Shown here: positions 26,146 to 35,429 of the stretch, piece by piece
Position numbering within the stretch: the first letter of the stretch is position 1
Layout: every line of letters begins with the position of its first letter
From: Paenibacillus anaericanus
Lineage (GTDB): Bacteria; Bacillota; Bacilli; Paenibacillales; Paenibacillaceae
Assembly: GCF_003994475.1 (NCBI RefSeq)
Contig: NZ_RZNY01000012.1
Span: 62,001 to 126,000 of the forward strand
Direction of reading: 5' to 3'
Length of the DNA: 64,000 bases
Notes under the pieces: generated by a model
The model's input: the letters and a program-made list of their open reading frames with translations, nothing else
Told to the model about the DNA's origin: nothing
Database searches by the model: none
Position numbers and translations under genes: made by a program

Positions 26146-26997
26146 TTACATTAGCCCAACTTTGAATCCATCGCGCCAAGAAGTAAACTGAGGCTGCCAA
26201 CCATATTTTAATGCTTTACTATTGGATGCCCCCCGTTCACCCCTACCGCTTTCACTCTGAAACACAGGTGCTGGTGCGCTTATCGCATCCGCATAGACCG
26301 GCAGCCACTCCGTTCCGGGTGCAGGTTCATTATCCACGATATTGAATGTACCAGAGGGCCAATCTAATGCAAGATGTGCTGCACGGGCCGCATCGTTCAC
26401 ATGCACGAAGGAACTAATTCCTTCACTCGCAGCTAGTTCACCTTGCCGTACCTGCTCAGCAACAAAACCGTTTGTTGCATACCAAGTATCAGGCCCATAA
26501 AATAGTCCATAACGTAAAATGACATGCTCCGGCATTTCGGTCACCTTGCTCTCCAAAGCTTGAATCCCTTCGACTGTTGTTCTTCTAGGCATAGGGGCCT
26601 CTATATCAAGTGGCTCATCTTCTTTAGCTGGTTCCCCTCCGGGAGAATAAGCCCATGAGATGCTCTGCGCAATTATCTTACGAACACCAACAGCTAACGC
26701 CGCATCTACGAGATTACGCGTCCCTTCTTTCCGAATATTTGCATTATCTACAAAGTTACGAGCACTTAGGGCCGTCAGTTGATGAATAATAACTTCCGGT
26801 TGAATTCCCCTTATAATTTCAAATACTGCTTCACGGTCAAATATATCTACCGTTACTGGGAAGCCCCCCATATTCTTAATCACAGGAATATAATCCGGGT
26901 TTCGAATCAAGCCAGTGACTTCATGTCCGGCTTGGACTAACATAGTTACTAGTTCTCTTCCAACGATGCCGCTTGCTCCTGCGACTACGATTTTCAT
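26146..26997 (-). CDS. NAD-dependent epimerase/dehydratase family protein
   Basis: 283-residue extended SDR. The N-terminal GASGIVGREL (GxxGxxG) binds NAD(P); later segments LTALSARNFVDNANI, SWAYSPGG and ILRYGLFYGPDTWY follow the family, with Tyr in the usual catalytic zone. The ATG overlaps the stop of the upstream EamA gene (ATGA), so the two form an operon, possibly controlled by the divergent MocR gene. Substrate unknown. Confidence 0.85.
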   Translation of the reverse strand: MKIVVAGASGIVGRELVTMLVQAGHEVTGLIRNPDYIPVIKNMGGFPVTVDIFDREAVFEIIRGIQPEVIIHQLTALSARNFVDNANIRKEGTRNLVDAALAVGVRKIIAQSISWAYSPGGEPAKEDEPLDIEAPMPRRTTVEGIQALESKVTEMPEHVILRYGLFYGPDTWYATNGFVAEQVRQGELAASEGISSFVHVNDAARAAHLALDWPSGTFNIVDNEPAPGTEWLPVYADAISAPAPVFQSESGRGERGASNSKALKYGWQPQFTSWRDGFKVGLM

Positions 26998-27926
26998 CCC
27001 GTTTTGGCCTCCATTTCAATCTCAGTTACTTTACGTACCCGATAATTAACCCCAATTACACCGGCAATAATTAATGCTGCACCAATGATATGATAAAACC
27101 TAAGCTGCTCGTTCATAAAGATAACTCCTGCCAATATGGAAATAAGGTTGCCCAGATTCACAAACATACTCATACTGGTGGCCTCAAGCTTAGATAACAC
27201 GTAATTGGATAACAATGAAGAAACTAACGAAGACAATAACCCAATATACGCAATGGAAATGATAAACTGAGGATGGCTTAAAGGTTCAATGAATTCGTAC
27301 ATAGTCCCAGATATCACATGTTTAGTAATCGATAATGCATTGAAGCTGACACATCCGAAGAGCATCATCACATAGCTCATTTGAAGTGCGGTAAATCCAT
27401 CTCTTAGATACCTGGCAACTACACCATATAATGAAAGTAAAAATGCTGACAAGAGGAGCAAAAATATTCCTAAAGCACTCGTACCCTGTGCCGAAGCTCC
27501 GCCCATCACAATAATGTAGATCACCCCACCGACCGAACACAACACAGACAGTTTCTGAATCCAAGTGGTTCTCTCTTTTAGAAAGAGTGCAGCAAGGATT
27601 AGAGTGAATACCGGCGATGAAGCTGAAATTATTCCTCCGATAGAGGAAGTTGCATGCGTAAGACCAAAAGCTTGAACCCCGAAAAACGCTGTAGGATATA
27701 CCAATCCGAGCGGCAACAAGCGTAGCCAATTGCGACCTTTCATATCTAACTTAATCCATCCTGCTAGTACAGGAATACCTAACGCTACAAACGAGATAGT
27801 AAATCGATAAGCAACGGTGTCGATGGGATCTGCGAAATTCAGGGCTATTTTCGTAAACAAGAAGGAGAAACCAATAATAAGTGCGTATAATAGAGCCAAC
27901 AGATAGACCTTTTTGGGTCCCTTCAT
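26994..27926 (-). CDS. EamA/DMT-family transporter
   Basis: About 310 residues with ten membrane helices in two EamA repeats (LALLYALIIGFSFLFTKIAL to LAALFLKERTTW, and LLLLSAFLLSLYGVVARYL to IMNEQL-like FMNEQLRF). The ATG at 27926 follows AAAGGTGG by 9 bases; a GTG four codons earlier lies inside that site. Two-gene operon with the epimerase-like gene, divergent from MocR. Confidence 0.85.
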   Translation of the reverse strand: MKGPKKVYLLALLYALIIGFSFLFTKIALNFADPIDTVAYRFTISFVALGIPVLAGWIKLDMKGRNWLRLLPLGLVYPTAFFGVQAFGLTHATSSIGGIISASSPVFTLILAALFLKERTTWIQKLSVLCSVGGVIYIIVMGGASAQGTSALGIFLLLLSAFLLSLYGVVARYLRDGFTALQMSYVMMLFGCVSFNALSITKHVISGTMYEFIEPLSHPQFIISIAYIGLLSSLVSSLLSNYVLSKLEATSMSMFVNLGNLISILAGVIFMNEQLRFYHIIGAALIIAGVIGVNYRVRKVTEIEMEAKTG

Positions 27927-28069
27927 CTCTATTCCCACCTTTCTAATAACTTAGAGTTTGTCAAAGCTGGCCAGCTTGATGAACTCAAGCATAAGGTTTA
28001 AGCACTGACCAAACAATCTAAATATACACAAACTGTACCGATACAATTTATTATCAGGAGTGAAGCGCT

Positions 28070-29419
28070 ATGAAGGAATATGCGAAAATAATGAACGATA
28101 TCGAGCGAAGAATTGATGATGGAGAGATCCGCGGAGGTCAGAGGCTTCCGTCCATCCGCCAATTGGCCGAACATTACTCCTGCAGCAAAAGCACAATCAT
28201 TCGTGCCTATTCCGAGCTAGAGAAACGCCATCTCGTCTATTCCATCCCACAAAGTGGATATTATGTAGTGCTGAAGAAGGTTGAATTGGAGCCTTCTGCT
28301 GGTCACTCTGTCATTGACTTTTCATCTGCAGCTCCTGACCCCAACCTATTCCCTTATTTAGATTTCCAGCATTGCCTTAACAAAGCCATCGATATGTATA
28401 GAAGTCATTTGTTTACCTACGGAACGCCACAAGGGCTTCCTTCGCTTCTTAATGTACTGAGTAAGCATCTCACTAACCACCAAGTATTCACTTCACCAGA
28501 GCATATTATGATTACTTCGGGTGTGCAGCAGGCACTTGCGATTCTAACTACGATGCCATTTCCAAATGGCAAACGCACCGTACTTCTAGAGCAACCGAGT
28601 TATCATTTGATGATCCAATTGCTAGGTTGTTATGGTATCCCGGCTAAAGGGATTACTCGGTCAGAAAGCGGTATTGATCTAAATGAGTTGGAGCATCTAT
28701 TCCGCACGGGGAATATCAAAATGTTCTATACGATTCCCCGTTTTCACAATCCCCTCGGAACGTCTTATTCTGAGAAAACCAAAAAAGCGATTGGCGAGTT
28801 AGCCAAGCGCTATGACGTATATGTCGTTGAAGACGATTATTTAGCTGACATGGAGACCGACACCAAATCCGATCCCATCTTTGCCTATGGTTCATCACAT
28901 GTCATATATCTAAAAAGTTATGCGAAAATTTTATTTCCTGGCCTCAGGTTAGGTGTAGCAGTCCTACCTCCGGCTCTCCTAGACACCTTCAGTATGCATA
29001 AGCGCTTGTCCGATATTGATAGCTCCATGCTCTCGCAAGCCGCTTTGGAAATCTATATTCAGAGCGGAATGTTCGAACGTCGTAAGCAAAAAATAAAGAC
29101 GACCTATTACAACCGAATGCAAAAATTAAATCATGCGCTCGACACTTTCAATGATACCGATGATATCCATCACGCCCAGATTAGTTCAGGAGTCCATACT
29201 CATATTGTGTTACCAGAACAATTATACGTCCCTTCATTGATTAACAGATTAAGTAAAAAGGGAGTTATTTTAAAAGAGATAGAGCACTCCTATCTGCCTT
29301 TATTTGACCAGCAACAGTCCATGCTGAAGTTAAGTATAACAAAAGTGGTCGAGGATCAAATCGAGGAAGGAATTCGCACACTTTTCGCAGAAATCAAGAA
29401 AACGCGTCGTTTGAGTTGA
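28070..29419 (+). CDS. MocR/PdxR-type GntR regulator with aminotransferase-like domain
   Basis: 449 residues. A winged helix (residues about 1-70: GGQRLPSIRQLAEHYSCSKSTIIRAYSELE) is fused to a fold-type I PLP aminotransferase-like domain (FHNPLGTSYS, VVEDDYLADM, and the lysine in LKSYAKILFPGLRLG that should bind PLP). Such proteins sense PLP or amino compounds and control neighbouring transport or cofactor genes. The divergent EamA-epimerase pair is the natural target. AGGAGTGAAG precedes the ATG. Confidence 0.9.
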   Translation: MKEYAKIMNDIERRIDDGEIRGGQRLPSIRQLAEHYSCSKSTIIRAYSELEKRHLVYSIPQSGYYVVLKKVELEPSAGHSVIDFSSAAPDPNLFPYLDFQHCLNKAIDMYRSHLFTYGTPQGLPSLLNVLSKHLTNHQVFTSPEHIMITSGVQQALAILTTMPFPNGKRTVLLEQPSYHLMIQLLGCYGIPAKGITRSESGIDLNELEHLFRTGNIKMFYTIPRFHNPLGTSYSEKTKKAIGELAKRYDVYVVEDDYLADMETDTKSDPIFAYGSSHVIYLKSYAKILFPGLRLGVAVLPPALLDTFSMHKRLSDIDSSMLSQAALEIYIQSGMFERRKQKIKTTYYNRMQKLNHALDTFNDTDDIHHAQISSGVHTHIVLPEQLYVPSLINRLSKKGVILKEIEHSYLPLFDQQQSMLKLSITKVVEDQIEEGIRTLFAEIKKTRRLS

Positions 29420-29429
29420 TCACAACAAA

Positions 29430-29454
29430 AAAGAGAGGGTCATCCCCTCTCTTT
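29430..29454. terminator. Bidirectional terminator
   Basis: AAAGAGAGGG and CCCTCTCTTT form a 10-bp stem with a 5-base loop between the convergent MocR and YgjP-like genes; A-rich sequence on the left gives the T-run for the minus strand. Confidence 0.8.
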
Positions 29455-29461
29455 GCTATAT

Positions 29462-30115
29462 TTAGAAAGTCATATCACGCCCATGTCTTGCTAAATATTC
29501 TTCTTTCTCTTTATAATCTGGCATAATACTGCCGACACGTCTCCAAAATGATCGATCATGATTCATATGATGCAAATGACAAAGTTCATGGATGATCACA
29601 TAATCAATAACTTCAATTGGTGCCATGGCTAGTCGATAATTAAAGGTTAGTTTCTTATCCGAGCTGCAACTTCCCCACTTGGTTCTAGACTCTACGATAT
29701 CAATGGATTTGGGTTTTACTCTAAGGTCTGTTTGATATTGAGTAATTCGTTCATTTATGATCTTCTTGCAGCTAGAGAAATAGAACTTCTTGAGTTTTAT
29801 TTTAAGTTCTTCCTCATTCAAGTCCCCAATATCTATTAGCTCATGAAGAGAATACTCTTTTCCAAGGTGTAGGAATTGGCCTTCGTCCTCATACTCTCTT
29901 GGCTGAGGAACCTTCCTAGCCTTCTCAATCGTTTGCAACTTCTCTAGTATCAATTTCCCATGCTGCTGTACAGCATTTATAATGATCTCTTCACTTGTGC
30001 CTTTAGGAGCTTTAACGGATATGATACCAAACGAATCTACCTGCAATGCAATCTTCTTTCTTTTCCCGTACTGGATATTTACCTCTATTATGTTATTTTC
30101 AAATTCAATTTTCAT
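29462..30115 (-). CDS. YgjP-like metal-dependent hydrolase (DUF45, M48-related)
   Basis: About 217 residues. The zinc motif HELCHLHHMNHDRSFW (HExxH...H) near residue 175 and the preceding SRTKWGSCSSDKKLTFNYRLAMAP are diagnostic of the DUF45/YgjP family, whose members are SprT-like metallo-hydrolases of uncertain substrate. It starts MKIEFENNIIEVNIQYGKRK. ATG at 30124 is an alternative start. Often found beside type I restriction systems, but none is here. Confidence 0.82.
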   Translation of the reverse strand: MKIEFENNIIEVNIQYGKRKKIALQVDSFGIISVKAPKGTSEEIIINAVQQHGKLILEKLQTIEKARKVPQPREYEDEGQFLHLGKEYSLHELIDIGDLNEEELKIKLKKFYFSSCKKIINERITQYQTDLRVKPKSIDIVESRTKWGSCSSDKKLTFNYRLAMAPIEVIDYVIIHELCHLHHMNHDRSFWRRVGSIMPDYKEKEEYLARHGRDMTF

Positions 30116-30216
30116 AAACACCATCGCTTCTACATGTTTTACTGAACCCCCATTCTATCATGATTTCGTTCAGACTTAGCAGGTATTTATTTGTTATCTT
30201 AAAAGGGACGTAGCAC

Positions 30217-31290
30217 TCACATCACATCTATAATCTCAAAAAGAGCCTCATTAAACCTTTCCTTTTGGTCAAGCATCGTGATGTGGCCTGCATTTGGAAT
30301 AGAATAAAATTGCTTGATGGGTGCTTCGACCGTAGAAAAATAATCTTGGGCTAGTCGATAAGGTGTCTGCCAGTCATCCTCGCCATGGATATAAAAAACA
30401 GGTGTTTCATATTTTGTACTGATTGCCGCTAGATCGAATGTTTGAATGAGGTAATTCAAAATAGCAGACTGGCCCGTTTCAACTACACCAGAGCTTAGTA
30501 AATACCTTGTATCTCTTAACGTATAAAATGGGGAGCAAAATACGTTCCACACCAACTCTGCTGTAGGACCAGCAGCTAGCTTATACTTAACTTGCAGCTT
30601 GCGAAACTTTGCCATCTTCTTTTTCATTTCATCATTGTAAATGGTACCCGGATATGGGCTTAGTGCAGTAAGCGCCTGATAATCCCTCTGATTTCCTGAT
30701 CCTTTTATGTACTCTAGAGCTCTTTCATAACTAACATTTTCATTTCTGAACATATTAACGACCTGTCCGACGCCAATGTACCTTAACACCAAATGTGGAT
30801 ATTTCAGCGTGAACAAGCTTCCCATTACAGAACCCCACGAGTGTCCCATAATGATAATTTTTTCTTTGTTGTATTTAGCTTTTAAGTATTCAACTATCTC
30901 ATATGTATCTTGGATTACTTGATCCATCGTTGTTGTTGGGTTGACTTGTTTTGGATTATTTTTATAATAGGTTTTACCGCAGTTTCTCTGCTCCCAGTGT
31001 ACAACAGTCACTTTATTCTCCCACGGTACCTGAAATTCCTGAGCAAACGGTAACATAGGAGATCCTGGGCCACCATGCAAGAACAATAGCACTGGGTTTT
31101 GAATATCCTCCCCTCGATGATGCAGATATTGCTGGATCCCCCCAATGGCAACAAATTCTCCATAGTCTACTCCATTTGCTGAAGTAATTTTTATTTCTTT
31201 CGCGCGTTTCTTCTTCAAAATGCACAGTGTAGAACATAAACAAACCATGATAAGAACAAACACCGCCAAAATGCTTAATAAAATTTTCAT
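30217..31290 (-). CDS. Alpha/beta hydrolase, proline-iminopeptidase-like, membrane-anchored
   Basis: 357 residues. A single N-terminal membrane helix (ILLSILAVFVLIMVCLCSTLC) precedes a hydrolase domain with the oxyanion motif HGGPGSPM, WEQRNCGKTYY and the nucleophile elbow GHSWGS, the set typical of S33 proline iminopeptidases. YIHGEDDW and NAGHITM carry the likely Asp and His. GAGGAG precedes the ATG. The gene follows a TetR gene by 9 bases and is probably its regulated partner. Confidence 0.85.
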   Translation of the reverse strand: MKILLSILAVFVLIMVCLCSTLCILKKKRAKEIKITSANGVDYGEFVAIGGIQQYLHHRGEDIQNPVLLFLHGGPGSPMLPFAQEFQVPWENKVTVVHWEQRNCGKTYYKNNPKQVNPTTTMDQVIQDTYEIVEYLKAKYNKEKIIIMGHSWGSVMGSLFTLKYPHLVLRYIGVGQVVNMFRNENVSYERALEYIKGSGNQRDYQALTALSPYPGTIYNDEMKKKMAKFRKLQVKYKLAAGPTAELVWNVFCSPFYTLRDTRYLLSSGVVETGQSAILNYLIQTFDLAAISTKYETPVFYIHGEDDWQTPYRLAQDYFSTVEAPIKQFYSIPNAGHITMLDQKERFNEALFEIIDVM

Positions 31291-31299
31291 ATAATCTCC

Positions 31300-31893
31300 T
31301 CAGCCCTCTATCCCTTGTGACAAATAACCAGCAATTGAATCAACCATAATATTTAGGGCTTGTTCTTTGCTTTCTCCACCATTGTAGTTATCCTGTGAAG
31401 CAATAAATTGCAGACTATCCATCAAATAGGCAAGCACTTTGAAATCACAATGGGATTCACGAATTCTAAAGGCGGCTAGTGTCTGGCTAAAATAATCATT
31501 TGCCTTCGCTTGTTCCCATTCTTCAACAGCACTTGGGAGCTTGCGGAACAAATATTCCATATCCGATGGCTTTACATACAATGCGAGACTATCCGGTGCC
31601 AAATAAATTTCCTTTAGTACTCTTACGAGTCCTTCTTTGGCATTTCCCTTATCAAGCTGAACGGCTATTACTCTATCAAACAGTTTTTTCTCACTCTTTT
31701 TGATAACGGCATAGAGAAGTTCTTCTTTTGAATTGTAATAAGCATAAAAGGAACCTTTCGCTATATTTACAGCCCTTGCGATATCTTCAACAGTAACCCG
31801 TTTAACACCCTTTTGCTTAATTAGCTCGACTCCATTTATGTACATGGCCTCTCTTATCATTTCTTTCTCGTTCTCACTTACAACTTTGGGCAT
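31300..31893 (-). CDS. TetR-family transcriptional regulator
   Basis: 197 residues from the ATG at 31893, chosen because AAAGGAG is 7 bases upstream. The helix-turn-helix is RVTVEDIARAVNIAKGSFYAYYNSKEELLYAV. Operon with the downstream hydrolase. A dyad with TAATGACT/AGTCATTA arms lies just upstream at 31910-31940 and suggests autoregulation. Confidence 0.87.
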   Translation of the reverse strand: MPKVVSENEKEMIREAMYINGVELIKQKGVKRVTVEDIARAVNIAKGSFYAYYNSKEELLYAVIKKSEKKLFDRVIAVQLDKGNAKEGLVRVLKEIYLAPDSLALYVKPSDMEYLFRKLPSAVEEWEQAKANDYFSQTLAAFRIRESHCDFKVLAYLMDSLQFIASQDNYNGGESKEQALNIMVDSIAGYLSQGIEG

Positions 31894-31909
31894 CATATCA
31901 CTCCTTTTA

Positions 31910-31940
31910 TAATGACTACTTTTAATAAAATCAGTCATTA
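31910..31940. promoter_or_regulatory. TetR operator candidate
   Basis: TAATGACT and AGTCATTA are perfect 8-bp arms separated by 15 AT-rich bases, directly upstream of the TetR start at 31893 and after the end of the nitroreductase-like gene. Confidence 0.55.
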
Positions 31941-31954
31941 TAAAAATAATAGGT

Positions 31955-33181
31955 TTATTCTCCCATTATGTCAATGGTGATTGGGTCACACTCGATCAAA
32001 TCCATCACATCACGTCGCATGCTTTGTGGCACTTCTTTAGTTGGTTTGCCCAAACGAACGAGCACCTGAATGGTACCTCCATCTGAAGCATAATCAAGAT
32101 GAATACTGTTGTAAGGTTCTTTCATCTCAGGGTATTCCTCCAGAGCCTGACTTAGTGGTTGCACAACAAATCCTAAACGGTGAGCTGTCAGTGTCAATTT
32201 ACTATACAGCATGCCGCTTTGGATCTGACTAGAACGGCTATTATCCTTCGTAATAATCATGGCATAGGCGGGTGTATTATCCACCGATGTCTGGGCCGAC
32301 TTAATAAACATATCCGCTGCAGCTTGCCCACTGTTCATCGATGGAAAGAGCGTAACCAAGCCCTGCATAAGATGCCGCATAAGCCCTGATGTCCCCTGCC
32401 CTTCGAAAGAAAAGCCATACCGAAATTTATTCTTCTGGTATTCGTTAGCGCGAAAGATGATTTCCGATTCCTTCATCACACGAGTCACGCCTGCTTCAAT
32501 GGTTGCCGCGTTCATTGCATAACTGCCCAGTTTATCTACGTTTTCTTTGTCCTGAAAAATCTTTATCGCCATATTCATGTCCGTGGTGAGGTTGATCAGT
32601 TGATCTATCTGTTCAGAGGTTAACTTGGTCGATTGATAAGCCACTCGGTTTGTATCTGGCAAAAATATAGGGTCATAAAGGGGACTACTCAGAGGATTGT
32701 CTTTCGTCAGCGTGATTTTTGCAACGGGTGTGGTATTCATGCTCTCTAGCAGCTGTTGTTCGTCATAGTCACCTTGTGGAAATAGCTCCACTGTAGATTT
32801 ATAACCTAATTCATCCCCGGCGATTTTGACATATTCCAAAAAGGTACCTTGCGTAACCATCATCTGCCGTGCAAATGGGTCTACCTCGTTAGTTAAACGG
32901 TCGCTGTCAGCGTATAAGTAAAATGCAAGTGGATTATCTCTGTCCAGCCTTATCTTCCACGGTTGCATATTATGTCCGTTTGCAGCTAACAGACCGTGAG
33001 CTATAAGGCGAATTCTTGGATCTTCAAATTTTTGCGAGTACGTTGTTTCCCAGGGTTCCAGATATTTGGGCGACCGGAAAACCCCACTTATGATGAATAA
33101 GGATGCAACAGCAATGATTAATAAGAGACCTATACTCGAAATAATAATAGTCATTGTTTTCTTCCCCTTCTTCTTACTCAT
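31955..33181 (-). CDS. Membrane-anchored nitroreductase-like protein (Acg-type)
   Basis: 408 residues. Lys-rich start and one membrane helix (IIISSIGLLLIIAVASLFIISG), then an extracytoplasmic domain with GLLAANGHNMQPWKI, the signature of FMN-binding nitroreductases of the Acg/Rv3131 type, and later GMLYSKLTLTAHRLGFVVQPLSQ. Whether FMN is bound outside the cell is open. Start overlaps the upstream TetR stop (ATGA) with GGAGGTAG upstream, so the two genes form one operon. Confidence 0.78.
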   Translation of the reverse strand: MSKKKGKKTMTIIISSIGLLLIIAVASLFIISGVFRSPKYLEPWETTYSQKFEDPRIRLIAHGLLAANGHNMQPWKIRLDRDNPLAFYLYADSDRLTNEVDPFARQMMVTQGTFLEYVKIAGDELGYKSTVELFPQGDYDEQQLLESMNTTPVAKITLTKDNPLSSPLYDPIFLPDTNRVAYQSTKLTSEQIDQLINLTTDMNMAIKIFQDKENVDKLGSYAMNAATIEAGVTRVMKESEIIFRANEYQKNKFRYGFSFEGQGTSGLMRHLMQGLVTLFPSMNSGQAAADMFIKSAQTSVDNTPAYAMIITKDNSRSSQIQSGMLYSKLTLTAHRLGFVVQPLSQALEEYPEMKEPYNSIHLDYASDGGTIQVLVRLGKPTKEVPQSMRRDVMDLIECDPITIDIMGE

Positions 33182-33846
33182 CTAAGACTACCTCCACTTT
33201 CAGTTTGAATTGACCTGGTGATAAGTTGAAAAGCTGCTGATAACAATTCTTCCGGTTCCGTCCGGTGATAATTTTTAATATATTTTTCTTTTTTCTTTGC
33301 GATATTGAATACACCGATCATGCACGCCCATAATACTAGAGCAGTTTGTACAACATCCAATTCTCCACGGATAGTCCCTTCCGCAATCCCCTTTTCCAGC
33401 GCTCCGGTCAGATGCCCCAATAGTTCTTCTCCAAGTGCATAACAATCTTCTTGTGATTGAACGGGAACCCCCTTTTGAAAGTCGAGTTCACCATTTTCAT
33501 ACTCCATAATGGCACTGAAATATTCTGGATGTTCCATGCTGAACCGATAAAGCGTCAAAGACATCTGTTCTAGTTCCGCAATCGCATGATTTGCATTTTC
33601 CTTTGGTGCGTCAGTCTTCAGCATAGCGATTAACAACTTATATCCCCTTGTCATAATTTCAAAATAGATCTGCTCTTTACTATTGAAGTAGACATACACT
33701 GTTCTCTTACTGAACTCCGCCTCTTTGGCTACATCATCCATCGTGGCATGATCATATCCCTTTGTGAAAAAGATTCTTTCTGCTGCATCTATGATATCGT
33801 TCCTGCGGATTTCCTTTTCCTTCTCCTTGCGATCATGGATTCCCAA
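33178..33846 (-). CDS. TetR-family transcriptional regulator
   Basis: 222 residues starting at a TTG (33846) with GAGGGG 8 bases upstream. The helix-turn-helix is YDHATMDDVAKEAEFSKRTVYVYFNSKEQIYFEI. It is coupled to the nitroreductase-like gene and preceded by a perfect AAAGTAAAC dyad, so it probably represses its own operon. Confidence 0.87.
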   Translation of the reverse strand: MGIHDRKEKEKEIRRNDIIDAAERIFFTKGYDHATMDDVAKEAEFSKRTVYVYFNSKEQIYFEIMTRGYKLLIAMLKTDAPKENANHAIAELEQMSLTLYRFSMEHPEYFSAIMEYENGELDFQKGVPVQSQEDCYALGEELLGHLTGALEKGIAEGTIRGELDVVQTALVLWACMIGVFNIAKKKEKYIKNYHRTEPEELLSAAFQLITRSIQTESGGSLR

Positions 33847-33879
33847 TCGTTACACCCCTCAGATTCATTATAGTGTTAC

Positions 33880-33902
33880 AAAGTAAACTCACAGTTTACT
33901 TT
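33880..33902. promoter_or_regulatory. TetR operator candidate
   Basis: AAAGTAAAC-TCACA-GTTTACTTT is a perfect inverted repeat with 9-bp arms, 34 bases upstream of the TetR start. Confidence 0.65.
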
Positions 33903-33960
33903 AATGTATGTTACGCCCCATATTTTGTCAATATATTCCTTTGTGAAGGCAGATAAAAAA

Positions 33961-33991
33961 ACAGATCCTCCTTCACTCAAGGTGGACCTGT
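33961..33991 (-). terminator. Terminator of the diguanylate cyclase gene
   Basis: ACAGGTCCACC and GGAGGATCTGT pair on the minus strand with one mismatch each side and are followed by TTTTTTT. Confidence 0.8.
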
Positions 33992-34017
33992 CATATATTC
34001 CGAATTATTTATTCGAA

Positions 34018-35241
34018 TTATTTACTCACACAATTTCTGCCTTTTTTCTTCGCACGATATAAGGCGGTATCCGCCGCTTTCATGACGGCATCTGGATTTT
34101 TATACTTTTCACTTTTTTGGGAGACCCCGATACTTACGGTTATGTATAGTTGTTTTGAAGATTTTGAACTTTTGGATCTACTCTTTGTGTTCTTTTTTGA
34201 TCTACCTTTTCCCCGTAATGTGAAAGCCCGCTTTGATATTTTATCTCTTAGTTCTTCCAGATGAGGAAGTACATCATTTATACTTTTGCCTGGGAACAGA
34301 ATCGTGAACTCCTCACCACCATAGCGGAAGGATTTCCCTCCACCCGTAACATCCTTTATAGTAGAAGCGACTAACTTTAACACCTCATCCCCCGTATCAT
34401 GACCATGGGTATCATTAAATTTCTTGAAATGATCAATGTCCAGCATCGCAATAACATAGTTCATGCCCAATTTCATCATATCTTGCTTAAGGGCCCGTCG
34501 GGATGGTAGACCTGTGAGTTCATCGGAAAAGGCCATGGAATACGAATCTTGAATGATTGAGGTGATAAGAATAATCCCAGAAATCCCGAAAAATATAGGA
34601 TACAGTATGGGGTTATCATTATGATGTAACACAAAAAACAGGGCAAATAATACACCTATAAAGGAAATATCCTGCGATGATCTATATGAAAATTGCCTAA
34701 CGATAAGGATGATTAGAGCAGCTATAAAGGCTAAGATTGATACCTGAGATATGAAAGTTACGGTATGTAGATTCACTGGCACTATGTCTTTATTTATCAG
34801 GCTCAGGAACTCTCTTTGTCCTGGTTTGATAAGCCAATAGGAGAGTAGGACCTGAGATAGAATAAAGCCTATCCGAATAATCCCCCATAAACTTAAGATA
34901 CCCCGTTCTTTAAAAAAGGAAAATATCGCAATGTTTATAGGAATCAACAAACAAATGATCGAATAGATATCGGCCACTTGCACTGATTTACCCATAGTCT
35001 CCGGCAAATATGTAATTGAAGCTAAACTTAAAGTAAGAATAAAGAGGATGAATAACTCTCTACTACGATTAAACTTCCAAGCGATGGCGCCGCCTATGAG
35101 AAATATGGCATAAGGAGAAAGTTCTATTATATCTAATTGTGGCTTTGACATGGTAGTAGTCTTTGTAAAAAATATATAAGCTATAACTATTAGAACAAAG
35201 GGTAATAAGATCAATAAGGCAGTTTTAATCATCGTCTTCAA
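34018..35241 (-). CDS. Membrane diguanylate cyclase (GGDEF) with basic low-complexity insert
   Basis: About 407 residues. Seven or eight hydrophobic segments fill residues 1-220, followed by a GGDEF domain (DELTGLPSRRALK, DIDHFKKFNDTHGHDTGDEVL, active-site RYGGEEF). The product should be c-di-GMP. No RxxD inhibitory site precedes the GGEEF (the zone reads VTGGGKSF). Within the domain, between ISKRAFTLR and LYITVSIGVS, about 20 residues of Lys/Ser/Arg repeats are inserted where most cyclases have a short loop. TTG at 35241 has AAGGGG 10 bases upstream; an ATG three codons later is an alternative. Confidence 0.85.
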   Translation of the reverse strand: MKTMIKTALLILLPFVLIVIAYIFFTKTTTMSKPQLDIIELSPYAIFLIGGAIAWKFNRSRELFILFILTLSLASITYLPETMGKSVQVADIYSIICLLIPINIAIFSFFKERGILSLWGIIRIGFILSQVLLSYWLIKPGQREFLSLINKDIVPVNLHTVTFISQVSILAFIAALIILIVRQFSYRSSQDISFIGVLFALFFVLHHNDNPILYPIFFGISGIILITSIIQDSYSMAFSDELTGLPSRRALKQDMMKLGMNYVIAMLDIDHFKKFNDTHGHDTGDEVLKLVASTIKDVTGGGKSFRYGGEEFTILFPGKSINDVLPHLEELRDKISKRAFTLRGKGRSKKNTKSRSKSSKSSKQLYITVSIGVSQKSEKYKNPDAVMKAADTALYRAKKKGRNCVSK

Positions 35242-35370
35242 GTTGCATAATCCCCTTCGTGCGTTTGTCATCTGTCCATTAATATTATCGGCTATAACGA
35301 GTCACTAGCTTATACTTTATGTTGGGGTTCACATAAAATCTACGTATTCTTGAATTTAATTCAACAAAAA

Positions 35371-35396
35371 TAGCCCCCATCTTAAGAAGGGGACTA
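35371..35396 (-). terminator. Terminator downstream of the GNAT/DUF1801 genes
   Basis: On the minus strand TAGTCCCC pairs with GGGGGCTA around a 10-base loop and a TTTTTG run follows. The repeat at 35430-35533 lies between this terminator and the GNAT stop, so it would be transcribed in the 3' untranslated region. Confidence 0.75.
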
Positions 35397-35429
35397 TCTG
35401 GTTCAACACCAACATCAGTGCTTAAAAAA

